Assembly: GCF_025698545.1 (NCBI RefSeq)
Contig: NC_068569.1
Coordinates: 16,182,001 to 16,246,000 of the forward strand
Source: Gossypium raimondii
Taxonomy: Eukaryota > Streptophyta > Magnoliopsida > Malvales > Malvaceae
Length of the DNA stretch: 64,000 nt
Reading direction: 5' to 3'
The notes beneath the pieces are model-generated. The model was not told where the DNA came from, searched no databases, and saw only the letters and a list, made by a program, of their open reading frames with translations. How positions within the stretch are numbered: the stretch's first letter is position 1; each line of letters begins with the position of its first letter. Shown one piece after another: positions 24,378 to 35,394 of this stretch. A program made the translations under genes and the position numbers.

Positions 24378-26039
24378 GCCATGGTAACCAGGTTTTCGTC
24401 CATTTCAACAAAGAATCTATCGAACGCCTTGAAGACTCTAACCATTGATAAAAGCGTGGTTGCAACGAGTGACTACAACGAGTTTCACAAAATGGCCAAG
24501 CGATTTTTACTGAGAAATATTTTGGGTTCAAATGCTCAGGTTGGCTATCAAGGGGTCTATGAACTATATGATATTCTATGTTTGTGTTTTCTTTGCCATT
24601 CTCTTTTCAAACTTTTGACCAACTCCCTTTGGTTTTACCTTGTTCATCACGTACTGTTCGTTGTATTCTTAGAGACGACATCGACACCATAGAGAAACCA
24701 TGATTGAAAACATATCAAGCCAATTTCATGTTTTGCTCAAGGAAGATCCTCTCCGACCTGTTAACTTCAGGGAAATATTCGAGTCCGAAATTAATGGATT
24801 GGCAAAAAAGCAGGTGAGTTTGTGCTAATGGAAGATACGGGGAGTAAGGAATTCATAGATGACAAAATTTGTTTGAATTTGCAGGCTTTGGGAGAAGATG
24901 TGCAATCAATTTATGTGGAGGGGCTTGGTACAGCTTTATCAAGAAAAGAGATGTAGAAAATCTTAAGTCATTGACATGATGGCGGGTATTATTGAGGTAG
25001 ATTGGCGAGATTTCTTCCCCTACTTGAAATGGATTCCTAACAAAGCATTTGAAATGAGTACCAACAAAAGCTTTTCAAGATGATGGCAGTCATGAATGCC
25101 CTTATCGAGGAACAGATTAAACGAATCGATTCGGGGGAGGTACTCTTTTTTCTTCTTAGCTTAGTGTTGGAATTTTTCTTTTCTTTTGATATTTATCATT
25201 TCTAATAAGTTGGCTGGATCAATGCAGGAAGTGAATTGTTATCTAAGTTACTTGTTATCTGAAGCAAAGACACTTACAAAGGAGCAAATAACAATGTTGG
25301 TTTGGGAGACAATCGCTGAATCAGCAGATACTACTTTGGTCACAACAGAGTGGGCCATGTATCAGCTTGCTAAAGATCCAACCCGACAGGTTGTTTTAAT
25401 TACTAAATTCCTTTTGTTGTTTTTAGAAAATATTCTGAATTTCTTGTTTCAAATTTAACAGGATCGTCTGTATGATGAAATGAGAAAGGTTTGTGGTTGT
25501 AACAAGGTTAAGGAAGAAAATTTATCCCAACTCCGATACTTGGATGCTGTTTTCCATGAAACCCTTAGGAAGCACAGTCCGACTCCATTGGTTCCTTTAA
25601 GACGTGTTCATGAAAATACCCAAATAGGAGGGTATTATATACCAGCAGGAAGTGAGGTTGGTTTTTCTTTTACCTAAAATGGTCACTGTAAAGGAAGCAT
25701 ATTAAAGTGACACTATGTTTTGAGCAGATTGCTGTTAATATCTATGGCCGTAACATGGACAAGAATCATTGGGACAACCCAGAAGAGTGGAATCCAGAGA
25801 GGTTTATGGATGAGAAATACGACCCTTTGGATATGTACAAGACGATGGCTTTTGGAGCTGGAAAAAGGGCATGTGCAGGCTCTCTTCAGGCGATATTTCT
25901 GATTTGTGTAACGATTGGTAGGTTGGTGCAGGAATTTGAGTGGAGATTGAATGATGGAGAAGAAGAGAAAGTGGATACAGTAGGGTTGACATCTCAGAAG
26001 CTGCATCCACTGTTTGCAATCCTAAAACCTAGAGAATAA
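24378..26039 (+). pseudogene. KO: KO exons 3-8 (catalytic domain, exon 5 broken)
   Basis: Exon 3 starts after TGTGCAG with [10 protein letters not shown] and is in phase with exon 2. Exons 3, 4, 6, 7 and 8 are open and carry the P450 I-helix, ExxR and haem motifs. Exon 5 (24885-25139) has three lesions. A TAG follows RKEM, an extra T lies between the SH and DMM codons, and one A is missing in the EMK codon stretch. The two indels compensate each other, so the downstream frame is correct, but the stop would truncate the protein before the catalytic half. An AATAAA-rich tract follows the stop at 26070-26095. Confidence 0.88.
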
Positions 26040-26407
26040 GAGGGAATACCTTCAGCTTTATTAATTAAAAAATAAATAAATAAATAAAGCTTCGATGAAG
26101 CATCAGCTTATTGTAAGGACTAATGTATGCCTTTGGGCCACTAAGTAATTACTTGTCAATATTTGAGACCGAGACTAAATTCTATGAGTGGAGTATCCTT
26201 GCAGTGGTTTACTTTGTGGAGGATTAGCGTTGGGGGCCCAAATAGAAGTGAAGTGTAACACACTCTTAACCTTCACCTCGAATATTCGTTTCTTACAATA
26301 TTCATGCAACTTATGAATTAATGCACAACCAGCGAAAGTCAATGTTAATGTACCTTGGTTCTTGTGAGGGTCATACACTGTGGCACGGGCAGTCTAAAAC
26401 AGGTCCC

Positions 26408-26800
26408 CTAATCTAAAAGCCGTGCCCAAGGAATTTGAAGTATACGCACCTCGAAACTGATAAGAGACAAGAGATGTGAGTCACAGTTCGTGGTTTGGTA
26501 GACTGGTGCAAGACATTGGAGCCGCACGCCTGCTTGGCTATTAACAGTAACCACCATTCTATCTGCCACGTCTCCTATTGAACGGTCATAACCTTCTCGA
26601 ACTCTGTCTGCGGTGTCCATGGCAGGCAAACCCAGTCTCTTGATATGCGCCCACCCGAAGGAAAGAGGGTGAAGCAGCGTCCCCACAGCAAAGAGAAGCC
26701 AAAACCATACGAAATACAGAAACACTATTAGGATTAAAGAAAGATACTGTAGTATGTAAATATAGAAATACAAAAGGGTGAAAACGGAGACCTCCAACAT
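26408..26800 (-). CDS. Hypothetical 130-residue membrane-anchored protein
   Basis: An open frame from a true ATG at 26800 encodes MLEVSVFTLLYFYIYILQYL, continuing as a hydrophobic segment to about residue 45, then a soluble part with AMDTADRVREGYDRSIGDVADR. I do not recognise the family. The upstream 150 bases are GC-richer than the surroundings and could be a leader. It lies tail to tail with the KO pseudogene, about 370 bp away. It could be a real small gene, the first exon of a larger decayed gene, or a chance frame. Confidence 0.3.
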   Translation of the reverse strand: MLEVSVFTLLYFYIYILQYLSLILIVFLYFVWFWLLFAVGTLLHPLSFGWAHIKRLGLPAMDTADRVREGYDRSIGDVADRMVVTVNSQAGVRLQCLAPVYQTTNCDSHLLSLISFEVRILQIPWARLLD

Positions 26801-28248
26801 ATTCGAATAAAGAAATTGGAGAGTAGCAAAATCAAAGGAGCAGAGATCTCGGGAACCGAGAAATCCGGCTAACAGGGGCAGAGTTCAGAGTAGCCGGCCA
26901 ACAGGCAATCCCAATTATTGTTTCTCACGCTGCCCGACATAATTATATCGTCCATCCACTTTTAGCATTTTAACTGTACCTCTCCTCCTACATTCTACAT
27001 TAAATAATCCCATTATAATGCCCCCACTACATTTCGTTTTTTTTTTTATTTTTTTCATATTATTTTTTAATGTTAAAAAAGGTAAAATTGTTACAATTTT
27101 AATTTGTTAACTTAGACCCATTTTTATATTTGCATTTCTTTTTGTCCATTTTACTTTTACATTTAATTAAGTCTACTTTAATATTTAATTTTCTTTTGGA
27201 AAGCATAGATATTACTAAAAATTAAGATAAAAGCAAAACAAAAATAAAATAAAAGCAAACGAATAAACTAAAACCCTGATTATCAAGCTTTCTCAATACA
27301 TCTACACTTCTTCATTCTTTTTGAAAAGTGCTGTGGAAAAGTGCTTTTGAAAAATTTTGAGTGATTGGTATTGCTGTCAAAAAGTGCTTTTGAAAAATAA
27401 AATGTCAATTTTAGACAAGATATTATAAAGTAACAAATATGTATTTAAATAATGTTTAAATTAGTTAATATTATGCTATTTTAGCAAAAATATAAAAAAT
27501 AATTTATTATAACTTATTGTTAATATTTTAATATATAATATTAATTTTAAATATTTCTAAGTAATTATTATTAATTATTTATTAAATTTAATTAGAACAT
27601 ATAAACTATATTTAAATATTTAAATATAATAATTAAATATTTGTAATTAGATATTGACACAATTGTATTATTTTAAAATTATTTTAATTAATGCTTTTAA
27701 CACATTTATATTATTTTACTTTAAAATGTATTTGAATATATAACTCATATTAGATATTAACATAACATAGAAAACATAAACCTAAAAAATTAAAATATTA
27801 CATATATTTGGATTAAAGTTTTAAAAAGGGATAATATTTATATACCAAATATAAATACTAAAAATTTTACAATAGCATTTACAATTTAAAGTGAATTCAT
27901 TAAATTAGACGCTATAGTATCTCTTGTTAATTCCAAGCTGCCTTAGTGCTGTTATGCTCTCCAACACTGCTTAAATCGTCCGAAATCAAGCCAGAAATCA
28001 CCATAACAATCCCTAAACGATGCAACATAGCCAACCGTCCGATCAGATACAAGTGTGGAGGTCAGTTATGATTTCATTGCTACATTATTCATCTAATCTT
28101 TTAGTTTCTGAAACTTGTTATTAATTATGACTACTTGTTCGCACTTTGCAGCTTACACACTTCCTTGAATGGACCTCACATACGATACTAATCACTATGT
28201 AATTTAAGCTTTACTTGTGTACCAATACAAGCTTGCAGCTTGTTCATA
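26801..28248. other. Intergenic, AT-rich
   Basis: No gene was recognised. A segment at 27310-27410 repeats AAAAGTGCTTTTGAAAAA twice and resembles a small MITE relic. The rest is AT-rich up to the target site of the solo LTR. Confidence 0.45.
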
Positions 28249-28253
28249 TCCAT

Positions 28254-31231
28254 TGTAATGGCCTAAATTCAAGATTATCGGAACAGTGGTTACGTAGCCA
28301 CAAATCCGATTTAAAGATAAATTTATTTTAATATTTTTGCATGAATATTGATATGATAGGAAAATCGTATGAAAATATAGATAAAAGAATTTTACCGATT
28401 TAGTGGTTAGTTAGAAAAAGAAATTATTGAAGAAATTGGGTAAAAACAAGGTATCGAGACCTCGATCTCGTAAAACCCAGTCGAAAATATTTTTATAAAT
28501 ATTTATGAAGTGTTAGTAATATGGTATTAAAATTTCGTTAGAAAATTTTAATGTTTGGGTAGTCAATTAAGTGAAAATGACTAAATTGAAAAAGGTGTAA
28601 AAGTTACTAGAAGGATTAAATAGCTCAATTGTTAAATGAGGACGGACATAAATTGCAAGTAAACCTAAAAGAATATATTTTTGGCGGCATAAGCTGAGAA
28701 AAATCAGGAAAATTGGTGAAATAAGGGTAAAATGGGAAAATAACAAATTTTACTAACATAAAAATGGGACCAAATTGGAATATCTAGAATTCTCTTTATT
28801 TTTCTGCATTCTCATCAGCCAAAAACATCCTAAGGGTTTATTCAAGCTGGTTTTTCATAATTTTTGTACCAAGTGAGTTAATCCTTGCCTTTTTCTTGTA
28901 ATTTTTGCGTTTCTAAGACTTTTACAACTAGGTCCTATTACTAAATTCATTAGTTCTTTATTTTATGAATGAAATTGAAAGTTTCTATGAATATGTGCTA
29001 GAATTTTATGATGAAATAACATGAAATTGAAGCTTTAATTTGTTTATGAGATGATTTTATTAGGTAATTTCAATAGAAATTGATTTGTAGGACCTAATTG
29101 TGAAAATGTTTGGAATTAAAGTCTAGTGCTAAAATTCTGATTTCCAAAGGTTATAAAGTAGCTTAAAGTGATGGGATAAAGTGTTAATTGAGAAAAATCA
29201 GCTCAATTGAGAGGTTAATTGAGCAAGGATGAAATTATCATTTATTGAAAGCTTAGGGAAAAATGGTAATTAACATCATGCACTAAAACAGTTTTGGACA
29301 CCAGCAGTAGTCTAACTTTGAAAAATCACCAAAAATTTTAGATATCGAAATAGAGAATGAATAAAATATGAAATTAAATCTTATTGAGTCTAGTTTCTTA
29401 TAAAAGAAACGATGTAAGCAATGGAATTGTAAATAATGAGATATAATAGATTTTGTGAGACAAGGTCAGAATGAATTCAGGTTCCCACCTTGGAAAATCA
29501 TCAAAAATTGGAGAAAAATAATTAGGGGCTTAAATTTATATGTTTAAAATCCTTAATGAGTCTACTTTCAAAAAAAAACAATCGAGAATATCATCTAAAT
29601 TTTGTACAATAAGATAATTAATTTTTAGTGAAGAGGGGTCGGAACTGTCGAATAGTGAAACAGTGGAAACTTTAAAGAATAAACTGTACTTATTGGCTAA
29701 ACCAAAAATTCTAAAATTTTTATGGTAAGAATATATGTGAGTCTAGTTTCGGGGAAAATTATCAGATCTTAATTTGGAGTTTTGTAGCTCAAGGTATAAA
29801 TAATTTAGTGACTATGACTCAATGAGATAGCTTTGAATGCACTCTAAATAATAATGGAATTATAGAGAATGTTACATATAAACATGAAATGTATTAGATT
29901 AATGATTAAATTTATTTATTTAGATCCAGAAAATTCAAATACGAAGCTAGATCGAGGAAAAGAAAAAGGTCGGGATTAGTAGATTTTTGTTTACGAACAA
30001 GTATCGAGGTAAGTTCGTGTAACTTGAATTATATTCTTAAATGCTTGAAATGTTTGTTATTGGTGTGAATATGATTTGAATGTTCATTATATGAAAATTC
30101 ATAAAACATTAATATATTTGATGAAAAGGGGAAGAAATCCCGGTTGAATGGAAGGAAAATTTGATGGATATTTGAAAAGGAATTGACGGTAAAGAGGATC
30201 TATCCGGGATGGGTGATCCTATCCTGATATAGCCCTCCCGAAGAATATGTGGAAAATGAATTTAGCCCAGACGGGAATCCGAATTAGGGTCTGAATTTAG
30301 CCTGGACTGGTAATTCAGATCCAAACTTATTAGAGTAATTGTCATTGTAGGGGATTTAGCCGGGACTGGTAATCCCGACAATACTCTATGAGTTTATATT
30401 ATAGGAGATTTAGCCTGGACTGGTAATCCCGCTGTAAGGATGAGGTTCACGGGAGTGTGCCCTCTGAAATGGAAATATGCGCACATGAATATGAATTGAC
30501 GAACCAGGATTTGTACACTTAGGTGTACCCCTGAAAATCCATCGAAATTCGAAGTAGTTCGACGGGATAAATATAGAAAAATAACAAGGGAATGGAAATC
30601 ATGGAATTGATGAGCTCATCAATCATGGTATATATATATTATTGATACGTGGAAATTATTGAACTAACTTGAATGTTGAGTTTGTGCATGTTAAGGGAAT
30701 AATGCATTGAATGGATGTACAAATGTTTATTGCATTGTATTGAAAATATTAGGTAAGTATAATTCTTGTTACATGAGCTTACTAAGCACAAAGTGCTTAC
30801 CCTATTTCTTTTTCCCCTGTTTTGTAGTGTTAAGAGCTCAGAGGTCGGATTTGGTCGGAGACGCATCATACTATCAACCTCAAGATCTCGGTATATAAAG
30901 AAACTTTATTTTGAAAATCAATGGTATGTATAAGCTAGTAAAGTAAATGCTAATGTGAAATGAATGTATGGTTAGCCATTGGTATGGCTAACAAATTTTG
31001 GTTTTGGTATGTGATGAGGTTATCTTATGAATACATTAAATCTATCTTAAAAATATGTTGAAATGGATTGGTTGTGTTGGATTGGTCTCAATTTAAAATT
31101 GCAGGGAAGATTAGATACTTATAAAGGGGTTATATTGAGTTCAAAAAAAAACTTTTGGATTTTGCGAATAATTTATTCGGGTAATGCCTCATACCCAATT
31201 TCGGCGACGAATATGGGTAGGGGGTATTACA
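28254..31231 (+). mobile_element. Solo LTR (2,978 bp, TSD TCCAT)
   Basis: It starts TGTAATGGCC at 28254 and ends GGGGTATTACA at 31231, and is flanked by the 5-bp repeats TCCAT (28249-28253 and 31232-31236). It shares a GGTATCGAGACCTCGAT module (28451-28470) with the LTRs at 13094 and 47154 and is in the opposite orientation to them. A cluster of hairpin-forming repeats with a constant loop lies at 30196-30430. No internal retrotransposon sequence is present. Confidence 0.85.
30196..30430 (+). repeat. Hairpin repeats with constant loop TAGCCTGGACTGGT
   Basis: Three copies share a 14-nt loop with one variable base. In copy one the loop lies between CTGAATT (30291-30297) and AATTCAG (30312-30318). 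In copy two it lies between GGGATT (30351-30356) and AATCCC (30371-30376). In copy three it lies between GAGATT and AATCCC (30405-30430) with a mismatch. A further dyad, GGATC/GATCC, is at 30196-30219. The stems differ between copies yet remain largely self-complementary. Confidence 0.75.
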
Positions 31232-31320
31232 TCCATACTGAATAATAACAATAATAGTTAAAAAACATATGCTTTCTGGTTATTTAGCATGAAAATCTTA
31301 AAAAACAGAGACAAAACTAT

Positions 31321-32825
31321 ATGAGTTGCAGAATATTTGACCTGTCCCTTCTTATGCCTTCTTTAACAACCATTGTCCAACTCGACAAGCTCACCATCCT
31401 TGAGCTTTTTTCCAATGAATTTGAAGGCCCCATCCTGAAAGACATAGGCCAAATTTCCAAGTTGGAACAGCTGCTGCTTCACATCAACAACTTCACTGGT
31501 TATCTGCCACCATCTCTCATGAGTTGCACCAATCTTGTCACTTTGAACTTGCGAGTTAACCATCTAGAAGGAGACCTCTCACCTTCAATTTCTCCACCTG
31601 CAACGCCTTAACACTCTTGATCTCGGCAACAATAACTTTACGGTACCTTGCCTTTAAGTCTTTATTCTTGCAAGTCATTAATCTCGTAAGATTGGCTAGT
31701 AACCGACTAGAGGGACATATATCATTGGCCATACTTGTTCTGCGATCTTTATCATTCCTTTCAATTTCTACTAATAAACTAACCAATATTACTGGGGCAA
31801 TAAGGATTTTGAAGGAAGTCAAGAACCTTACTACTCATCCTCACCAAGAACTTCATGAATGAAGCAATACCCAATGATGAAAATATAATAGGAGAAGGCT
31901 TTCAAAATCTTGATTTTGGCCCTAGGAGGTTGCAACTTCACGGTCAAGTCCCCAAATGGCTAGCTAAGTGAAGAATCTAGAGGTGCTAGACACGTCCCAA
32001 AATAGAATCGATGGTTTAATTCCTAGTTGGTTAGGCGACCTACCAAACATTTTTACATAGACTTGTCGCTAACTTAATATCGGAGAGTTCCCAAGGAACC
32101 GACAAGCTGTGGGCACCGCAACGCAAGAGTCCAATAATCAAGTAGATAGAAGTTACTTGGAGCTCCTAGTGTTTGTTATGCCTAATAATGCCACCGGTCG
32201 GCGGTATAACCAACTCTCCGACCTTCCACCGCTATTTATCCGAGAAACAACAACCTCGGTGGCAACATCCCCGAGGCGCCAATTGCGATTTCTTCATGTG
32301 TTAGATCTCGGTAGGAATGACTTTTCCGGCAAGATTCGAACAATTATCAAATCTCACAAACTTGGAAAAGTTGGATCATGCGGCAATCGGCTTTCGGCTA
32401 AATTCACGAATCATTAAGAGGTCGTACTTTTGTCTTCATTCGATGTGGCATATAACAATCTTGAGGGACCAATACTATCTGGAGGTCGGTTTGATACTTT
32501 TACCACTCAAGTTTTGAAGGAACCCGGGCTTGTGTGGTTCAATTGTGCAAGACATTTGCCCCAATGCACCGAGGCTGCTCATTCTCCCACTCGCCAAAAC
32601 GCTTAAACACAAAACTTATCATTGGGCTTGTACTTGGAATCTGTTCTGGTACTAGTTTGGTTATTACTGTTCTAGCATTGTGGATACTGTCCAAGAGAAG
32701 GATTATTCCAAGAGGAGACACCAACAAGATTGAACTAGATACACTTTCCTGCAACTCGTATTATGGAGTTCATCCGTAGACTAACAAGGATGCTAGCCTT
32801 GTTATGCTGTTCCCGAACAAAACCG
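31321..32825 (+). pseudogene. LRR receptor-like kinase fragment (PSY1R-like), ectodomain and TM only
   Basis: Successive frames read LRR repeats (LEQLLLHINNFTGYLPPSL, NLVTLNLRVNHLEGDL), then SLSFLSISTNKLTNITGAIR, ATQESNNQVDRSYLELLVFV and, before the membrane, LIIGLVLGICSGTSLVITVL followed by ALWILSKRR and ELDTLSCNSY. These match my memory of tyrosine-sulfated glycopeptide receptor 1 type kinases, which perceive PSY peptides. At least five frame changes and several stops occur. The N-terminal LRRs and the entire kinase domain are missing; similarity fades after ASLVMLFPNKT near 32825. A solo LTR ends 90 bp upstream, so the missing 5' part may have been lost in the same rearrangements. Confidence 0.8.
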
Positions 32826-34470
32826 TGCAAAAGTCATGTAAGAACTGTGCAAAAGTTGAATTGGTCAAAAACCTGTCCAACAGGTAAAAGACCAGGTTTA
32901 TATATACTTTTGAAAAACATAAGACCTTTAGCATAATCCTAAATACTCTAACGGGATTTTTCATCACATAAACTATCAAAGTTATGTTACTTGCTAACCT
33001 CCAGAGAAACAAAAAAATGGGTAGTTTTCTTTTTGATAGAAAGCCCATTTCTGTAATAGAAAAATGGAGTTGAAAAATAAGTTTTAAAAACTTCAGTGGT
33101 ATAGGAAATGATCTTTTTCTTTTGTTATTTTATCAAACATGTGGAATGCAAAATGGAAAGTAAAGAAAAAAACATTACAAAAAGAAAATGAAACTCCAAA
33201 AACACTTAGGAAATTAGATAGCGAAATCACCAACACCAAATAATTAGAACTTAGAAATTTCTTCAAACACCATGCAAACCACACCTAAATTGGGCAAAAC
33301 ATGTTCAAAGGTCCTCCAAGATTTATGTTGACTTTATTTTTCATATAATAACACCAGCAAGATTTATCATTACTTCATTAATTCAAATAAAAAATCAAAA
33401 GTCATCTCCAATTTCAATCAAAACATAAACCAAATTTCACACGAAACCAACAAGATAAAAGAGACAATACACAGATATACAAAAACAATTTATATCCATC
33501 CAAAAAAAAAAACACCAGCAAGATTACCATAACGAAGTTTTTACGAGAAGTATAGAGCAGCTTTCTTATTTCTTCCCTTAAACTTGTCAAATTTCGAACA
33601 AGCGAGCAACAGGTTTGTGATGTAAATCACTAATCACCTGCAATAGAAAAACAAAATGAGTGAATGATCGAGTGAGCGAAAAAATGAATGGCAAAAAAGA
33701 ATAAGCTTCGGCGTTTTAAGCTGTCTTGCTAATTAAAGAGAAGAAGAAGAAAAGAAACTCACTGGCGGAAGAGGAACAAAGAACCAGAGGAAAAGAAACA
33801 AAGGCAAAAAACTTGATATCTCAGGCAAAGAACTAGAGGAAAGAACGTTTGGGAGAAGACAGGTTAAAAATGGAAATTATTAGCCAAAAGCACTTTTGGC
33901 TGAAGAAAAGTTAAAATTTTTAACTTCTTCATCTGCTAAAAAGACTTTTTAGATGGTGAAAATTATTCTGGAATAGAGGCCGTTCTTCGTTGCTTTGAAG
34001 AGAAAATGACTTTTTTAGCAAAAGTCCATCTAAAAAGTACAGGAGAACGGGGCCTTAGTTCCCTCGATTTCAAAAATAACATACATAAACAACCAGAAAT
34101 AAAATAAGACGAAGAACCTCAAACAACATAATTTACATATAATAAAGCTACCTGTAATTATTTGAAAATTAAAAATAAAATAAAATTGAAATTAAAAATC
34201 AAAATAAAAGGCTAAAAATGACATGGATCCTTAAAAGAAATGACTAAAATATGAAGTGACATATTCATCCAACACATTATAACTTAAAAACATTGAGTTA
34301 GTAAGTAGAATAGGGGAAGAAGATGACTCAAAATATTTTAACTGAAAAGAATAATTATTTAAGATGATAGTAAAAGCTTGACCGACAGCGTTTCAATTTA
34401 ACAGAGGAATTATGAAATAAAATTGCTTGGGAAATGGTTGCACTTATTAAAAAGCAAAAGTAGAAGTAGA
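32826..34470. other. Intergenic between the LRR pseudogene and the Dof gene
   Basis: No gene was recognised. The segment 33880-34060 has AAAAGCACTTTTGGCTGAAG and later words GTACAGGAGAACGGGGCC, resembling a small hAT-type MITE; ends were not resolved. The last 200 bases are the likely Dof promoter. Confidence 0.45.
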
Positions 34471-34474
34471 AGGG

Positions 34475-34483
34475 TATATAAAT
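34475..34483 (+). promoter_or_regulatory. TATA box of the Dof gene
   Basis: TATATAAAT lies about 180 bp upstream of the Dof ATG. The intervening sequence is pyrimidine-rich (CTCTCTTTCTTTAC-like), typical of a plant 5' leader. Only the motif and its position support this. Confidence 0.6.
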
Positions 34484-34659
34484 AGCAGCGAAAAAGCCAT
34501 TATTATATTCAGGTTTCTCAGTTCCTCTGCTATAGCTTTTATATCCAATCCAACATTAACAAAACTCCTCCCATATTCTCTTTCTTTACTTCCAAAAACA
34601 TCTCTCCCTGCCCTTTCGTTCTCTCACTCATCTCTTTTCTCTCCACACCCCTTCAAACA

Positions 34660-35394
34660 ATGCCTGCTGATTCCGGCGATAGGCGTCAGGTTGCAGTTCC
34701 AGGAACTATGGCGTCCCACCCACCACCTAAGCTGACGGAGCCACTTCCATGCCCTAGGTGCGACTCCACCAACACCAAGTTCTGCTACTACAACAACTAC
34801 AACCTCTCTCAGCCTCGCTACTTCTGCAAGGCATGCCGCCGTTACTGGACTCAAGGAGGAACTCTCCGTAACGTGCCGGTCGGTGGTGGGACCCGCAAGG
34901 CTTCCAAGCGCTCACGTTGTTCTTCTGGCTCTTCTCCTTCCGTTGCAGTTTCTTCTTCCTCGAGCGTGACGCATGAAGCTGAGTCCGCTCCTATGGTTGT
35001 TAACCCTACCCCCCTTATGCCTGGACTCGGAATTAAACCTGAGATGGGTTTGGCCGACGTTAATTTGAATGAAACCGTGGACCTTCCTGTCAATGGAGGC
35101 TTCACTTCGTTCTTGAACTCGCAGGGAGAAGGGTACTTGACGCTTGGTGGATACGGATTTGGAGCTGGTTCAGGGTTTGATGGGGTTTGGGCTTATCCTG
35201 GAAATGGTTATCTTGGTGGCTTTAGTGGCCGAGGTGGTGGTGATGGGTCCGGTGGTGCCGTTGGCGGAAATAATACGGGGTGTAACACATGGCAAGCAAC
35301 AAGCGATGTTGAGGGTGGCGGAGGATTAAGTGATGGGGAATGCTTTGGTTGGCCAGGGCTTGCAATTTCTGCACCAGGGAAAGGTTTGAAGTGA
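34660..35394 (+). CDS. Dof zinc finger transcription factor
   Basis: Single-exon gene of 244 codons. The Dof domain spans about residues 29-80, with the single C2C2 finger ligands C31, C34, C56 and C59 (CxxC-x21-CxxC) and the family core [24 protein letters not shown] and [10 protein letters not shown] basic patch with KRSR follows at residues 80-86, then a serine run and a glycine- and asparagine-rich C-terminus that probably carries the regulatory function. Dof proteins bind AAAG-containing plant promoters in the nucleus. Position and length suit an intact gene. The subfamily could not be fixed. An alternative in-frame start exists at M17, but the first ATG fits the leader. Confidence 0.95.
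   Translation: MPADSGDRRQVAVPGTMASHPPPKLTEPLPCPRCDSTNTKFCYYNNYNLSQPRYFCKACRRYWTQGGTLRNVPVGGGTRKASKRSRCSSGSSPSVAVSSSSSVTHEAESAPMVVNPTPLMPGLGIKPEMGLADVNLNETVDLPVNGGFTSFLNSQGEGYLTLGGYGFGAGSGFDGVWAYPGNGYLGGFSGRGGGDGSGGAVGGNNTGCNTWQATSDVEGGGGLSDGECFGWPGLAISAPGKGLK

Larger units (their letters stand above)
9253..26039 (+). pseudogene. KO: ent-kaurene oxidase (CYP701A), interrupted pseudogene
   Basis: ent-Kaurene oxidase is the plastid/ER cytochrome P450 that converts ent-kaurene to ent-kaurenoic acid in gibberellin synthesis. Eight exons can be placed: 9253-9397, 9511-9674, 24378-24539, 24673-24813, 24885-25139, 25228-25389, 25462-25656 and 25728-26039, all with GT-AG borders. They total 1,536 nt (about 511 codons), the usual family length. 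The product would have an N-terminal membrane anchor, a proline-rich hinge (VPVVPGLP), the I-helix ADTT, the ETLR (ExxR) pair and the haem loop [10 protein letters not shown]. Intron 2 is 14.7 kb because of nested transposons. Exon 5 has a TAG stop (24954-24956), a 1-nt insertion near 24970 and a 1-nt deletion near 25057. I infer loss of function; sequencing error cannot be excluded from sequence alone. Confidence 0.9.
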
